In this document: positions 42,291 through 50,745 of the stretch, piece by piece
How the letters are laid out: each line of letters begins with the position of its first letter
How positions within the stretch are numbered: position 1 is the stretch's first letter
The notes under the pieces: generated by a model
Databases searched by the model: none
What the model was told of the DNA's origin: nothing
What the model saw: only the letters and a program-made list of their open reading frames with translations
DNA from: Rhizobium gallicum bv. gallicum R602sp
GTDB taxonomy: Bacteria; Pseudomonadota; Alphaproteobacteria; Rhizobiales; Rhizobiaceae
Assembly: GCF_000816845.1 (NCBI RefSeq)
Contig: NZ_CP006880.1
Span: 62,001 to 126,000, forward strand
Length of the DNA stretch: 64,000 bases
Reading direction: 5' to 3'
Program-made: the position numbers and the translations under genes

Positions 42291-43496
42291 TTAACTTGGT
42301 TCCCCGGGCAGTGATGGCATTTCGCCGTCAGAGACACGCCAAACCCACGCCGCCAAGTCGGGCCGCGCCTCGATCATCTCCGCCAGGGTCGCCTCGAACC
42401 CGTCATCGGCGTTCGGCGGAACGATATAGAGCGCCATCGGCTGAGGGCGCAGTTCCGGGAGGATCGCATTTGCGAACGGCTGGCTGCGGGCGAGATTGAA
42501 GCGCAATCCCTTTACCGTTTTGCCGCGGAACCGCACGAGTTTTTCGAGGAGCCGTTCCTCATGGGCATCCTCGATCGGCAGCCAATGCTCGGTCACGGTC
42601 ATCAGCGCGATCTCATTGATCGATACGAAGCCCGCAGCGAGACCCTCGATCGTTGCGATCGCAACCAGATGGGAATTCTCGTTGTGCCTCCATAATGCCA
42701 GTTCGACCTCGAAGCGCCGCTGCAGACGCCGCCACGCTATCTCCTCCAGATGCAAGCGGAAACCCGGCATCTGCTTGATGACGAGTTGTTGGCCGCTTCT
42801 GGCCGAGGTGAACTCTTTTATCTCCCCAGCCAGCAGCATCATCTTTTTGCCTCCTGCATCCGAGCGAAACAGCCTGCTCATCGCCTGCGCGCGTCGTTGC
42901 TCGATCGCAATCTTGCCGTCGGCTCGAAACGGCTCCGGCACAAACAAGCGCTCCGCCAGGATTTCTCCTCGCACCGACAGGGTGCGGGCGGCCTCGCAAA
43001 GATGATGATAGACCTGCCACCAATGCCGCTTGCCAGCCCAATGCACCGTCCACTCCGTCAGGCCGCTTTCATGCCAGAGAAGGTGAAGCAGCGCACGCAG
43101 CGACAATCTCCTGCTGTCGTTCGTCACACTGTCGGCTTGCGTGCCGCCCACGCCTGTACCCCTCGACGATCCGCGTTTGGAAAGCGAGAAAGCGAGCTTG
43201 AGGGCGGCGGTTCCAGCTGCGGCATCCGGCTTGATTGCGCTACCGATCAGAGCGCCCAGCCCGGTCAGTTCATAGGGCGGCTCATAGGAGGGGCAGGCCG
43301 GGTCATGGTCGCTGCCAGAAAGAGGCATTCTCTTGATCACAAGCTGATTGCCGATGTTAGCGATATACATTGCGACGCCCGGTTCTCTGCAAAGGCATAG
43401 CGGCCGAAGTTTGTCTCGATAGGACCGGGTCACGCACTCCTGGAAACTCTCGGCATCTTCTGTTTGTATTTCGCCGCCGATCAGGAACTGTCGCAT
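42291..43496 (-). CDS. DUF1173 family plasmid protein
   Basis: A 401-residue protein of the DUF1173 type known from Agrobacterium and Rhizobium plasmids. The N-terminal part has a conserved Cys-rich patch (LRPLCLCREPG, DPACPSYEP). The central part LLHLLWHESGLTEWTVHW and the C-terminal half (FRLHLEEIAWRRLQRRFE) are also recognisable. Function is unknown. The start at 43496 has GGAG upstream. It follows the ParA/RHH genes on the same strand with about 50 bp spacing, so it may belong to the same transfer-initiation operon. Confidence 0.85.
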   Translation of the reverse strand: MRQFLIGGEIQTEDAESFQECVTRSYRDKLRPLCLCREPGVAMYIANIGNQLVIKRMPLSGSDHDPACPSYEPPYELTGLGALIGSAIKPDAAAGTAALKLAFSLSKRGSSRGTGVGGTQADSVTNDSRRLSLRALLHLLWHESGLTEWTVHWAGKRHWWQVYHHLCEAARTLSVRGEILAERLFVPEPFRADGKIAIEQRRAQAMSRLFRSDAGGKKMMLLAGEIKEFTSARSGQQLVIKQMPGFRLHLEEIAWRRLQRRFEVELALWRHNENSHLVAIATIEGLAAGFVSINEIALMTVTEHWLPIEDAHEERLLEKLVRFRGKTVKGLRFNLARSQPFANAILPELRPQPMALYIVPPNADDGFEATLAEMIEARPDLAAWVWRVSDGEMPSLPGEPS

Positions 43497-43543
43497 GGTT
43501 CGAACTCCATTCACCGCGCTGTCCGGAAGCGGAGCTGCTGCCT

Positions 43544-43936
43544 TCAATAGCCGTTTTCCTTGAGATAGAAGTCGATCGCGGCCTTCATGACAGCAGCCAT
43601 CTTGAGATCGTTCTCATCGGCCGCCCGTTTCAGGCGTGCTTTCGTCGCCTGATCCAGCGCGACGTTGACATAGAACTTGATCTCCCGCTGCTTGGCTCGC
43701 TTGAGGTTCTTGAGACTGGAACGCGCATCCTCTCGTATCGCGGCCCGGTCTCTCGCACGTTTCTCCTGCTCGGCCGGGGTGCGCTTCGTCAGCATTGCCG
43801 GCGATGCATCGGCCTCGGTCTGGGTGCTCTCCTCCTCGGGTCGCTCTGCACCCACCGGTCCGGCAGAGGGAACCGGCTTTGCCGTAGACTTCGCCGCAAT
43901 CGTGAAGTCGCTGAGATACAGCCCGCCCTTGCTCAC
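43544..43936 (-). CDS. Ribbon-helix-helix partner of ParA-like ATPase
   Basis: A 130-residue protein with a disordered N-terminal half rich in Ala, Pro and Glu. The C-terminal ribbon-helix-helix-like domain reads EIKFYVNVALDQATKARLKRAADENDLKMAAVMKAAIDFYL. It overlaps the ParA-like gene by 4 nt. The pair resembles VirC1/VirC2 of Ti plasmids (VirC2 is also RHH) or small type Ib partition pairs. It probably binds DNA near oriT or a centromere site. Confidence 0.75.
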   Translation of the reverse strand: MSKGGLYLSDFTIAAKSTAKPVPSAGPVGAERPEEESTQTEADASPAMLTKRTPAEQEKRARDRAAIREDARSSLKNLKRAKQREIKFYVNVALDQATKARLKRAADENDLKMAAVMKAAIDFYLKENGY

Positions 43937-44640
43937 CTTGCAGCTCCCTTTTGGCCGCCGCGCTTGCTCTCGATTTCGTCCACAAGGGTCTGCACTTCCA
44001 GCCGGGCCTTTCTCACAGGATCGGTCAGTTCCTGCATCTGCAGCGTCCCGAGCCCGTTTTGAATTTCCCGATAAACGTTGCGCTCGAACAGCTCGGTATC
44101 GAGAAGGGCTGTCTGGTAACCAGCCTCCTGCAGGCCTGCGACGAAGGGTCGGACATAGCGATAGGCTTCAAGGTTGCGTCCGGGCACGGTAATCCGTGTT
44201 CTGACATTCAGGTGCATGATGTCCAAGCCGCCACGATCGTTGATTTCGTTGACGCTCGCCGCAGCCTGTCCGGCCGCCTCGATCTCCTTGATGCCGGGTT
44301 GAATGGGAGACAGAACGAGTTCGGAGGAACCGATGATCGTTTCCTGCACCGTGCTGTCGACGCCTGGCGCATCGATGATGATCACGTCGAAACTCACACT
44401 TGAACGCAAGATCTCCGCCTCAATTGATCGATGCGAGGCCGCAATGACGACATCGATATTTTCCGGCACGTTCTCCTTGCTGTGGCAAAGTTTCCACCAG
44501 CCGGTCAGGTTGAGCCTGCCGTCGGCGTCAATCAAAAGCACCCGCCCGCCACGCAGCGCGTATTCGCCCGCGATCAAGGTGACCAGTGTCGTCTTGCCGG
44601 CTCCGCCCTTGCTGCTCACAGCGGCATAGATCCTGCCCAT
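43933..44640 (-). CDS. ParA/VirC1-like ATPase
   Basis: A 235-residue MinD/ParA-fold ATPase with deviant Walker A SKGGAGKTT (residues 10-18), Walker A' (LLIDADGRLNLTGWWKL) and Walker B FDVIIIDAPG. The size and the GWW segment recall VirC1, which recruits the relaxosome to the T4SS pole, more than RepA-type ParA proteins of about 400 residues. Location next to oriT, with an RHH partner, favours a transfer-initiation role. Simple plasmid partition is the alternative. Confidence 0.8.
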   Translation of the reverse strand: MGRIYAAVSSKGGAGKTTLVTLIAGEYALRGGRVLLIDADGRLNLTGWWKLCHSKENVPENIDVVIAASHRSIEAEILRSSVSFDVIIIDAPGVDSTVQETIIGSSELVLSPIQPGIKEIEAAGQAAASVNEINDRGGLDIMHLNVRTRITVPGRNLEAYRYVRPFVAGLQEAGYQTALLDTELFERNVYREIQNGLGTLQMQELTDPVRKARLEVQTLVDEIESKRGGQKGAAR

Positions 44641-45095
44641 ACCCGCTTCTCCTTCCCTGGAAAATGAACGTCCGCTCTCTCGCGCGTCGGTTCTGATGAG
44701 AATAAATATTATTCTATTTCCGCTTCCGTCAAGCCATCTTTTGCAACGCGATAGTCGCTGTAGCGGTGAGGTTTTCCTTCATATTCATATTGGCGTTTCA
44801 CACGATGTTTTCGCATCGATCAGCGATGTAGACACGCCATTTAACAAATTTAATCAATAATATGGTGACGAAGCACTATATGAGAGTGCCGATCGATGCT
44901 TTGGTGCCGGAGAGCGACATTAAACGAAAATGTCGATTTTCAGACGTGCAAAAGTTCTGCAAGCAGGGCTTGAGCATTGGAATAAAAACGGTAAACTTGC
45001 ATTTGGCAGGATACGCAATTTTGTGATACAAATTGCTGATGATCGACGGACGAGCCGTCGATGGGCGCCTGCGGCGCTTCGTTAGGGAGGCAGAG
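44641..45095. other. Transfer origin region between divergent mobilisation operons
   Basis: 455 bases without a gene between the parA-like and mobC genes. It is AT-rich (for example AATAAATATTATTCTATTT near 44700 and a TTTAATCAATAATAT stretch near 44850), which suits promoters and strand opening. It contains the predicted nic site and inverted repeat at 45005-45036 and a GACATT/AATGTC inverted repeat near 44918-44934. Confidence 0.7.
45005..45036 (-). other. oriT: Predicted oriT core: inverted repeat plus nic site
   Basis: On the minus strand, the inverted repeat GCAATTTGT-ATC-ACAAAATTGC (one bulged base; 45015-45036) is followed immediately by GTATCCTGCC. TATCCTG/C matches the IncP/VirD2 relaxase cleavage consensus (ATCCTG/C). 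The predicted nick lies between 45007 and 45006 on the minus strand. A MOBP-type relaxase and MobC are encoded 60-500 bp away. The transferred strand would run from 45006 toward lower coordinates. Confidence 0.75.
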
Positions 45096-45506
45096 ATGGC
45101 GGTGGACAGTCGAGGCGCGGTGGCGCTGGGATCGCCCGACGGGCGGAAGGATCGGGTCGTGCACGCCCGCTTTAGCGCCTGCGAACTTGCCGCCATCGAC
45201 GCCGCTGCCGAGGTTTCTGGCCTGACGGTTTCCGCCTTCATGCGCTCGCTGACGCTGGAAGGGGCAGGTGTACGCCCATTCCTGACCGACGACGATCGTG
45301 CGGTCTTCGAGATGCTGATTTCGGACATGCGGTCGGTTGGGGTGAACCTCAATCAGCTTGCCCGCAGTGCAAACGCCAGTGGTCGTCTCTCCGATGCCGA
45401 CCTTGCGCTCGAACTGAGGGAGGTTCAGCGACTCGTCGCAGCGGTGGTTCTGGAGCTGAGAAGCTACGCGGCACGGGGCGTGCGGCGGCGCCGGGGAGCG
45501 ACGTGA
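45096..45506 (+). CDS. MobC-like relaxosome accessory protein
   Basis: A 136-residue MobC-family protein. It has an RHH-like N-terminal part (VVHARFSACELAAIDAAAEVSGLTV) and the MobC signature MRSVGVNLNQLARSAN. MobC proteins bind oriT and help open the nick region for the relaxase. The ATG at 45096 has GGGAGG upstream; an alternative in-frame start lies at 45033. It overlaps the relaxase start. Confidence 0.88.
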   Translation: MAVDSRGAVALGSPDGRKDRVVHARFSACELAAIDAAAEVSGLTVSAFMRSLTLEGAGVRPFLTDDDRAVFEMLISDMRSVGVNLNQLARSANASGRLSDADLALELREVQRLVAAVVLELRSYAARGVRRRRGAT

Positions 45507-47899
45507 TGGAGTTCTTTCCAGGCGCGTTCGAGACCGACTGGGAACGGCGGAAGACGGTGCTCTTGCGCGAGCAGTCACTTCTTCACCGGAGATTTACGGA
45601 CGAGGATGAACTCCGTCGCCGGGGAGGCGTCGTGCCGACGGCATCGCCGCTGCCCGGCAGCGGTGCCGGACGCCTAGGCTTTGGAAAGAGGTCCGGCATC
45701 TTTGCTCGGGCCAAGAGGCAGGGCCACGCGTCCGAGCCATCCATGCGATCCCGTTTTGCAGGGCTCGCTTCGGGCAGTCAGCCGGCTGTCGTCAAGATGG
45801 CGTCTTTCGGCGGCGGTGGGCGGCTCGGGGCGATGGTCAACTACGTCTCGCGCAATGGCGGTATCGTCGTCGAAAACGAGCGGGGCGAGCAACTTAAAGG
45901 ACGCGATGAGCTGGCGACTGTCCGCGCCGAATGGGACCATCTGATGAAGAACCGCGCTGAGAGCCGGGACATCGGCGCCTTCTCGCTTGAGGTGAAGGAG
46001 CCCGCCGATCCGGCTGTGGATGTTCACGAGCGGGCGCGGGTGTTGCTCAAACGCGGGTTTGGCGACCGGAGCTTTGCCTATGCAGTCACGCCGCACGATG
46101 ACGGGAATGGTTATCGGATCGAAGGTGTGACCATCCTGCGCGACAGTGAAGGCGAGCGGCTCACTGGCGATAAGAAGGCATCGGAGATCGTACAGGGTCG
46201 TCTGGGCGGGGAGGGAGCAGAGCAAGAAGAGAAAATGGCCTTTCGTTTTTCCGGCTACGGGAATGGAGGCGCCTACGGATTGAGCCGACTGCGCGACCTG
46301 GTCGACCGGCATCATGGTGCCGTCCAGGATGACAAGGGCAATGCAATCGCCGATGCAAAGCAGGCGGGTGATCTGGTGCAGCTCGAATGGCGCGATCAGC
46401 TTCACAGTCGCAAGCCCCGCGATGTCATGCATGTGATCATGTCGGCGCGAGCCGGGACCGATGTTCAGGCGTTTCATGCGGCCGCTCGTGACTTCCTGGC
46501 CCAGGAGTTCGCCGGTCATCGCTATGTTTTTTCCCTCCACGATCCTTTCCAGGATCCAAAGGCGGAGGATGCGGGAGGCAAGCGGCCGCATGTGCATGTC
46601 CACGCCATCGTTGCGATGCGCTCGGATGCCGGCGACAGAATCGAGACGACCATTCCTGCTTTCCGCCGCTGGAGGGTAACGCTGGCGGAGAAAGCGCGTG
46701 CCCGCGGCATCCGCATGGAAATGACGGACCGACGCGAGCGGGCGAGTGCTGCCGTCTACACCAGGAACCAGGTCCGTCCCACCAGCCGGGCTGGCCGCAC
46801 GCAGCACGAGGGGACGAGCCCCGCAGCGCAACTGCGCTATGATGCGAAACGAGCGGATCGGCAGAGTGTCGCACGGACGGAAGAGAGCAGGATTTATTCT
46901 AATTCCGCCCGCCAGGAATGGTTGACGCTCGCGAGAAAAGCCCAGGATTCCGATGTGCGACAGTTTGCGTCCAATCAGATAAAGCGACTGGAATCAGCAG
47001 CTTCTCGGATCAAGTCGGTTGAGACGGAGGGATCCGGAAACGGAAATTTCTACTCGCAATTCAGAACAAGTTTGGTAAAGTTGATGAAAGTCGTTTCGGA
47101 GGGCGAGACCATGCGCCACATGACACGTCAGGAATTCGAAGTCTACGAGAAGCGAGTCGAAACAGCGCTGCTCCAAGCCGAGCGCGTCACGCCCGACGAG
47201 CAAAGGAAGAGCTTCCACGAAATCGCTACAGCGGCTCGCGAGCATGTCAATGTCCGGCGTGAGTTGATGGAACTGAGGGAACGGTCTGTTCCGCCTGAGC
47301 GAGATGGCGAGCGCGCGGCCCGGGAACAGGACGACGACCCCCGCACCCGCTGGGACGATGCCGTCGGCCGTCATGGATTGCGCGCGGTCGAGACGGCCAA
47401 TCAGGTCATGGTGGAGGTCGAGCGCTACCGGGACGAGATCGAGAAAGCTGAATTCGGGAAGCTCGATTCCCAGAAGGCAACACTGGAAGCCGGTCTGCAG
47501 CGGGAGATCGCAAAGGCTGCCGAGCTCGGTGCCGCCGGCAATACGCTGATCCGGGAGATCGCCCAGGTTGACGAAGAGTTGCGGCTTGCGATCGAGCGGG
47601 CGGAACATTCGCGCGACGGTCGCAACAAGCCCAAGGCCACGGAAATGAGAAGTGTAGATACCCGGGCCGAAATGAACGAAGACATCGGACATGGCGACGG
47701 CCCCGCTCGCCGACCGGCCGACCCTGAGCAGGAGCGTGACCTGGCCGATCCTGATCGCGCGCGACAGGAACATTTAACGACCCGGGCCGGTGACACCACC
47801 CGTACGGATCCGGCGCAGCAGCACATACAGCGGCTTGAGCAAATCCAGCGCGAGGCTGACGAGAAAAGAGAACAGGATCGCGACGAGCGCGAGCGATAG
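45506..47899 (+). CDS. MOBP-type relaxase
   Basis: A 797-residue relaxase. Motif I has Tyr113 in GAMVNYVSRNGG. A motif II-like segment is DVMHVIMSARAGTD. Motif III, the metal-binding His triad, is H362-V-H364-V-H366 in RPHVHVHAIVAM. About 100 residues precede the Tyr, and the stretch between Tyr and the His triad is long (about 250 residues). The C-terminal half is helical and highly charged, with coiled-coil tendency. It would nick oriT, stay bound to the 5' end and be exported by the T4SS via VirD4. The ATG shares a base with the mobC stop. Confidence 0.9.
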   Translation: MEFFPGAFETDWERRKTVLLREQSLLHRRFTDEDELRRRGGVVPTASPLPGSGAGRLGFGKRSGIFARAKRQGHASEPSMRSRFAGLASGSQPAVVKMASFGGGGRLGAMVNYVSRNGGIVVENERGEQLKGRDELATVRAEWDHLMKNRAESRDIGAFSLEVKEPADPAVDVHERARVLLKRGFGDRSFAYAVTPHDDGNGYRIEGVTILRDSEGERLTGDKKASEIVQGRLGGEGAEQEEKMAFRFSGYGNGGAYGLSRLRDLVDRHHGAVQDDKGNAIADAKQAGDLVQLEWRDQLHSRKPRDVMHVIMSARAGTDVQAFHAAARDFLAQEFAGHRYVFSLHDPFQDPKAEDAGGKRPHVHVHAIVAMRSDAGDRIETTIPAFRRWRVTLAEKARARGIRMEMTDRRERASAAVYTRNQVRPTSRAGRTQHEGTSPAAQLRYDAKRADRQSVARTEESRIYSNSARQEWLTLARKAQDSDVRQFASNQIKRLESAASRIKSVETEGSGNGNFYSQFRTSLVKLMKVVSEGETMRHMTRQEFEVYEKRVETALLQAERVTPDEQRKSFHEIATAAREHVNVRRELMELRERSVPPERDGERAAREQDDDPRTRWDDAVGRHGLRAVETANQVMVEVERYRDEIEKAEFGKLDSQKATLEAGLQREIAKAAELGAAGNTLIREIAQVDEELRLAIERAEHSRDGRNKPKATEMRSVDTRAEMNEDIGHGDGPARRPADPEQERDLADPDRARQEHLTTRAGDTTRTDPAQQHIQRLEQIQREADEKREQDRDERER

Positions 47900-47910
47900 G
47901 AGGTCTTCCC

Positions 47911-48099
47911 ATGCAAGATGATCGGCGCATCTTCATCAATTCCGAGACGGATCATAAGGCGAACGAGGGCTTCGCAAAATTTGGCGGCACACTGTTCGGT
48001 GTCGTTATGACGATCGCGGTGATCGACTATGGCCTGACGACTGCCTGGAACTGGACCGTGTCCACATGCGATTGGCTGCTTGCACAGTTACCGTTCTGA
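47911..48099 (+). CDS. Small single-span membrane protein
   Basis: A 62-residue protein with a charged N-terminus (MQDDRRIFINSETDHKANEGF) and one hydrophobic helix (about residues 24-45, FGGTLFGVVMTIAVIDYG). AGGAGG lies 10 bases upstream. It starts 11 bp after the relaxase stop and is probably cotranscribed. Function is unknown. Confidence 0.7.
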   Translation: MQDDRRIFINSETDHKANEGFAKFGGTLFGVVMTIAVIDYGLTTAWNWTVSTCDWLLAQLPF

Positions 48100-48156
48100 T
48101 TGGTGCTCTGCCGATTTTCAAAGAAAGAACCCGTCGATGTGTGTTCCGCTCGCCCA

Positions 48157-48400
48157 TGACTCTTTGGGCAATCTTTACGGCAGCTGGTGGTTATGCCTTT
48201 CTTGTGAACATGACTGAGGTGGGCGGAACGGGCTCCCAGTTTGGCGCCTTCCTAAATCTGGCCGTGCTGCGCTCGGCCTGACGATGATCGTCTTCGGTGT
48301 GTTCTTCGACGTCGTGCCGCCGTTTGCGACGAAGCGGGAGGTGGAGTGGTCGAACCGGAACGCCAGCGTTCGCTATACCAACCGGTCACCCCATTTCTGA
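48157..48400 (+). pseudogene. Frameshifted small membrane protein gene
   Basis: From the ATG at 48157 the frame encodes one hydrophobic segment (MTLWAIFTAAGGYAFLVNM, then GTGSQFGAFLNLAVLRSA) and stops at 48281. A second frame starting at the same point continues LTMIVFGVFFDVVPPFATKREVEW to a stop at 48400. Joined, they form an 80-residue two-helix membrane protein. The join near 48275 requires a one-base change. It lies downstream of the relaxase operon. No family is recognised. Confidence 0.42.
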
Positions 48401-48507
48401 AGAGGGTTGTGGCGCATAGGGATCACCCGGTTGCGATCTCACGAATTGTACACACTCAGGGCCTGACCCAACAGGCTGATCCATCCGGGGAACCGCCGCG
48501 GTGGAGC

Positions 48508-49137
48508 TTACAGCACGATGGCAATATCGGCGCGACCAGCGAAACCTAATATCTGACGCATTTCGTCGATGTTCCCATAAATCGAGGTCTTGCTGATTGC
48601 GCTAAGGTCGGATTCGAAGACTCGATCTCCGAACAACAGCAAAGCTTGTTGTGGGTCGCAGCGTTTCGATGTCCAGATCAAGCCGTGCGCATCCGGCCTG
48701 TTCTGGTGGATTGCGAGAGCCCACGCAGCAGTCGTGGCATAGGAAGCGGCCGTCGTGTCGATCAGATCCGCCCGTGTAATGCGCCACCTGGCAAGGTCTG
48801 GCGCGAATAATGGCACCAGCACGATGTCTCGTTTGATCTCGACAACTGAGTGTGAAAGCGGTTTGATATTGTCGGCACCAACGGTTTTGTTCGGCTCGTC
48901 GATCGGGACATCGTGGAAGATGGTCTCGTGGGCGGCGCATTCGAAATTGGTGGCAAGGTATTGCGTCGGGATCGGCTTGCCGCTCAGAAAGAGCGGGGCG
49001 AAACGACTCGGCCGTCCCTTTCCCGGATTGAACGCGCAGCTATCGAACCGCTGGTCATGGACGCGATGAAACCTCGTTCCCACCTTGATCCCGTGTGAGT
49101 TCGAGGCGGGAAACGGTGAAGGTGGCTGGGAGATCAT
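48508..49137 (-). CDS. RES-domain toxin
   Basis: A 209-residue RES-domain protein: GTRFHRVHDQRFDSCAFNPGKG carries the conserved Arg and early motif, YLATNFECAAHETIFHD the conserved Glu, and RADLIDTTAASYATTAAWA with DAHGLIWTSKRCDPQQALLLFGDR the later motifs. RES toxins degrade or modify NAD+. It follows the putative antitoxin with a 4-nt overlap (ATGA), the standard order for RES-Xre modules. It probably stabilises the plasmid. Confidence 0.85.
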   Translation of the reverse strand: MISQPPSPFPASNSHGIKVGTRFHRVHDQRFDSCAFNPGKGRPSRFAPLFLSGKPIPTQYLATNFECAAHETIFHDVPIDEPNKTVGADNIKPLSHSVVEIKRDIVLVPLFAPDLARWRITRADLIDTTAASYATTAAWALAIHQNRPDAHGLIWTSKRCDPQQALLLFGDRVFESDLSAISKTSIYGNIDEMRQILGFAGRADIAIVL

Positions 49138-49913
49138 CCGATGATGTCTTCCGCCTCGTGCGCCGCAGCCTGCGCCACAGCCTTGGTGTCCTTGATGACG
49201 TCGACTGGTCGCTTGCCATCAAGCCAGCCATTCGGCGAGGTGAACCAGAAGGCTAACTGCCAGCCGGATTTCCTTTCGCCGAGCAACGCGAGAACCTTGC
49301 CGACCGTCTCGAGAGGCTGTCCGTCCTCGAACTGGAAGGCGGGAAAGTACTCGGCACCACCGTGTTTGATAGGGAATACCTTACCCTTCGCCTTCCAGCG
49401 CGAAGCAGTCATGCTCTTGTTCTTCGATCCGTGTCCTGCAGCATCAGCCAGGTCCTTGCTGGTGAAGCCCGGCCATTCCTGGAGGAAGCGTGCCCTTGCC
49501 TTGGCGTTGCTGTCGTAGAGCAGTCTCTCGACCTCAACGTTTGGAGCGGTGCGCATATATACGGATACCAGGGCGTCGATTGCATCGTCCGTCAACTTGC
49601 TTTGCCGGGCCTCAATAATACCGGGGACGTGCTCGACGATGTCACGGATTGTGTCCCGAACCGCTTGGTTAGGGGTCTCAACCACCACGACCATCGTGTC
49701 GTCGACGCCGGCCCCTGGTTTGGATCGCACAACCTTGGCCATCGCATTGCGCAGCTTTGATGCGAAAGCGGATGCCGGGCCTGTTCGGAGGTTGCGCTTG
49801 ACGGCAATCTTTCTGGCCTTCGCTTCGCTCCTAGGAGAAGAGTCCATCTCAGTCTGCAGCGCATCCGCGAACTCTTTACCATTGTAGATGCGAAGATCCT
49901 TAGAGACGATCAT
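49134..49913 (-). CDS. Extended Xre/MbcA/ParS-like antitoxin of the RES module
   Basis: A 259-residue protein. The C-terminal part (about residues 160-259: TASRWKAKGKVFPIKHGG, YFPAFQFEDGQPLETVGKVLALLG, WQLAFWFTSPNGWLDGKRPVDV) matches the toxin-neutralising domain of RES-associated antitoxins. The roughly 150-residue N-terminal part is not a typical Xre HTH: it is basic, followed by ETPNQAVRDTIRDIVEHVPGI and a helical region. Usual antitoxins in this group have about 110-160 residues, so the extension is notable. It is coupled to the toxin gene by a 4-nt overlap. Confidence 0.75.
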   Translation of the reverse strand: MIVSKDLRIYNGKEFADALQTEMDSSPRSEAKARKIAVKRNLRTGPASAFASKLRNAMAKVVRSKPGAGVDDTMVVVVETPNQAVRDTIRDIVEHVPGIIEARQSKLTDDAIDALVSVYMRTAPNVEVERLLYDSNAKARARFLQEWPGFTSKDLADAAGHGSKNKSMTASRWKAKGKVFPIKHGGAEYFPAFQFEDGQPLETVGKVLALLGERKSGWQLAFWFTSPNGWLDGKRPVDVIKDTKAVAQAAAHEAEDIIG

Positions 49914-50236
49914 CGGAATGCTCCAGGTATTTCGGTTATCATTGTCGACATAACCTATATTACCATGTCTGCCTTTTCAAGGCATCATACTTCGGAAATG
50001 CTCGCGAGGAGATTTGGCATAGAATGGCATGACGGAGCATTGCACTTCTGCAATTTGGTGGATGGTGAACGCCGAGATTCTCAAAAAGGCAATTGGCCCA
50101 GCCTATATCCTATGTCGACCTACCTTGTAGCCAGGATGATGCGCCCTCGGAGCAATACCGAACTTCTCGGAATTGGATGTTGAAAAGCACCGAACTGCAA
50201 TCGAACGACCGTCAATTGCGCTATTCCGTATTCTTG
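49914..50236. other. Intergenic region upstream of the toxin-antitoxin pair
   Basis: 323 bases with no gene I would accept; a 72-codon forward frame from 49965 has no ribosome site or family features. It contains the inverted repeat GGTTAT-N10-ATAACC just upstream of the antitoxin start. Confidence 0.45.
49934..49955. promoter_or_regulatory. Inverted repeat, candidate toxin-antitoxin operator
   Basis: GGTTAT and ATAACC are separated by 10 bases, 21 bp upstream of the antitoxin start. Antitoxins of this class autoregulate through such palindromes, so it is a reasonable operator. Confidence 0.5.
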
Positions 50237-50716
50237 CTACAGGGGCGGCAGCCGCCGTTTAACGGAAGTGCCCTTGATGACGGCTGTGCTGGTAACGGCG
50301 TGCTCGGAGAGGGCTTCAAGGACGTCGTCCATCCGTTCGATCGAACGGACGACCAGCCGGGCAAGAAAAGGATCGTCGCCGGTGATCTTGTCGCATTCGA
50401 CAAACTCCGGCCGTTCCTGAATGAGCTTTTCCACCAAATGCAGTTTGCCGAGTAACGGCCTTATCCTCACCATCGCCCGTATCTGGTAGCCGATGGCGCG
50501 CGTATCGACATCGAGTGTGAAACCTCGGATGACGCCGGCATTTTCCAGTCTGCGAACCCGCTCCGACATACTGGGGGCGGACATGCCGATAAGGCGGGCA
50601 AGCTCGCTCATCGACAATCGTGCATCAGAATCGAGCGCGGCAAGAATGCGCGCGTCCGTCTCGTCCAACGTTGAGTTTCTGGATTGAAGGTTATGAGGCG
50701 CTTTTGGCTTCGACAT
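50237..50716 (-). CDS. Lrp/AsnC-family transcriptional regulator
   Basis: A 159-residue regulator with an N-terminal HTH (LDETDARILAALDSDARLSMSELARLIGMSAPSMSERVRRLENAG) and a C-terminal RAM-like effector domain (IRGFTLDVDTRAIGYQIRAMV, VECDKITGDDPFLARLVV). The start MSKPKAPHN at 50716 fits the family length better than the ATG at 50791, which lies inside the neighbouring DMT fragment. It is divergent from a truncated DMT exporter, an arrangement typical of Lrp-regulated amino-acid exporters. Confidence 0.9.
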   Translation of the reverse strand: MSKPKAPHNLQSRNSTLDETDARILAALDSDARLSMSELARLIGMSAPSMSERVRRLENAGVIRGFTLDVDTRAIGYQIRAMVRIRPLLGKLHLVEKLIQERPEFVECDKITGDDPFLARLVVRSIERMDDVLEALSEHAVTSTAVIKGTSVKRRLPPL

Positions 50717-50745
50717 GACGAGAAAACTACCCGATTGTCCCATGC

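Noticed and set aside
43933..44640. ParA-like gene as part of a repABC replication module
   Set aside because: It is about 235 residues rather than about 400 and there are no RepB or RepC genes nearby, so a transfer-linked or small partition role is more likely.
45005..45013. T-DNA border interpretation of the TATCCTG motif
   Set aside because: Only one copy was found, it abuts an inverted repeat, and it lies beside mobC and a relaxase, which fits oriT rather than a border.
49965..50183. 72-codon plus-strand frame upstream of the toxin-antitoxin operon
   Set aside because: No ribosome site or domain, and it covers the likely antitoxin promoter and operator.
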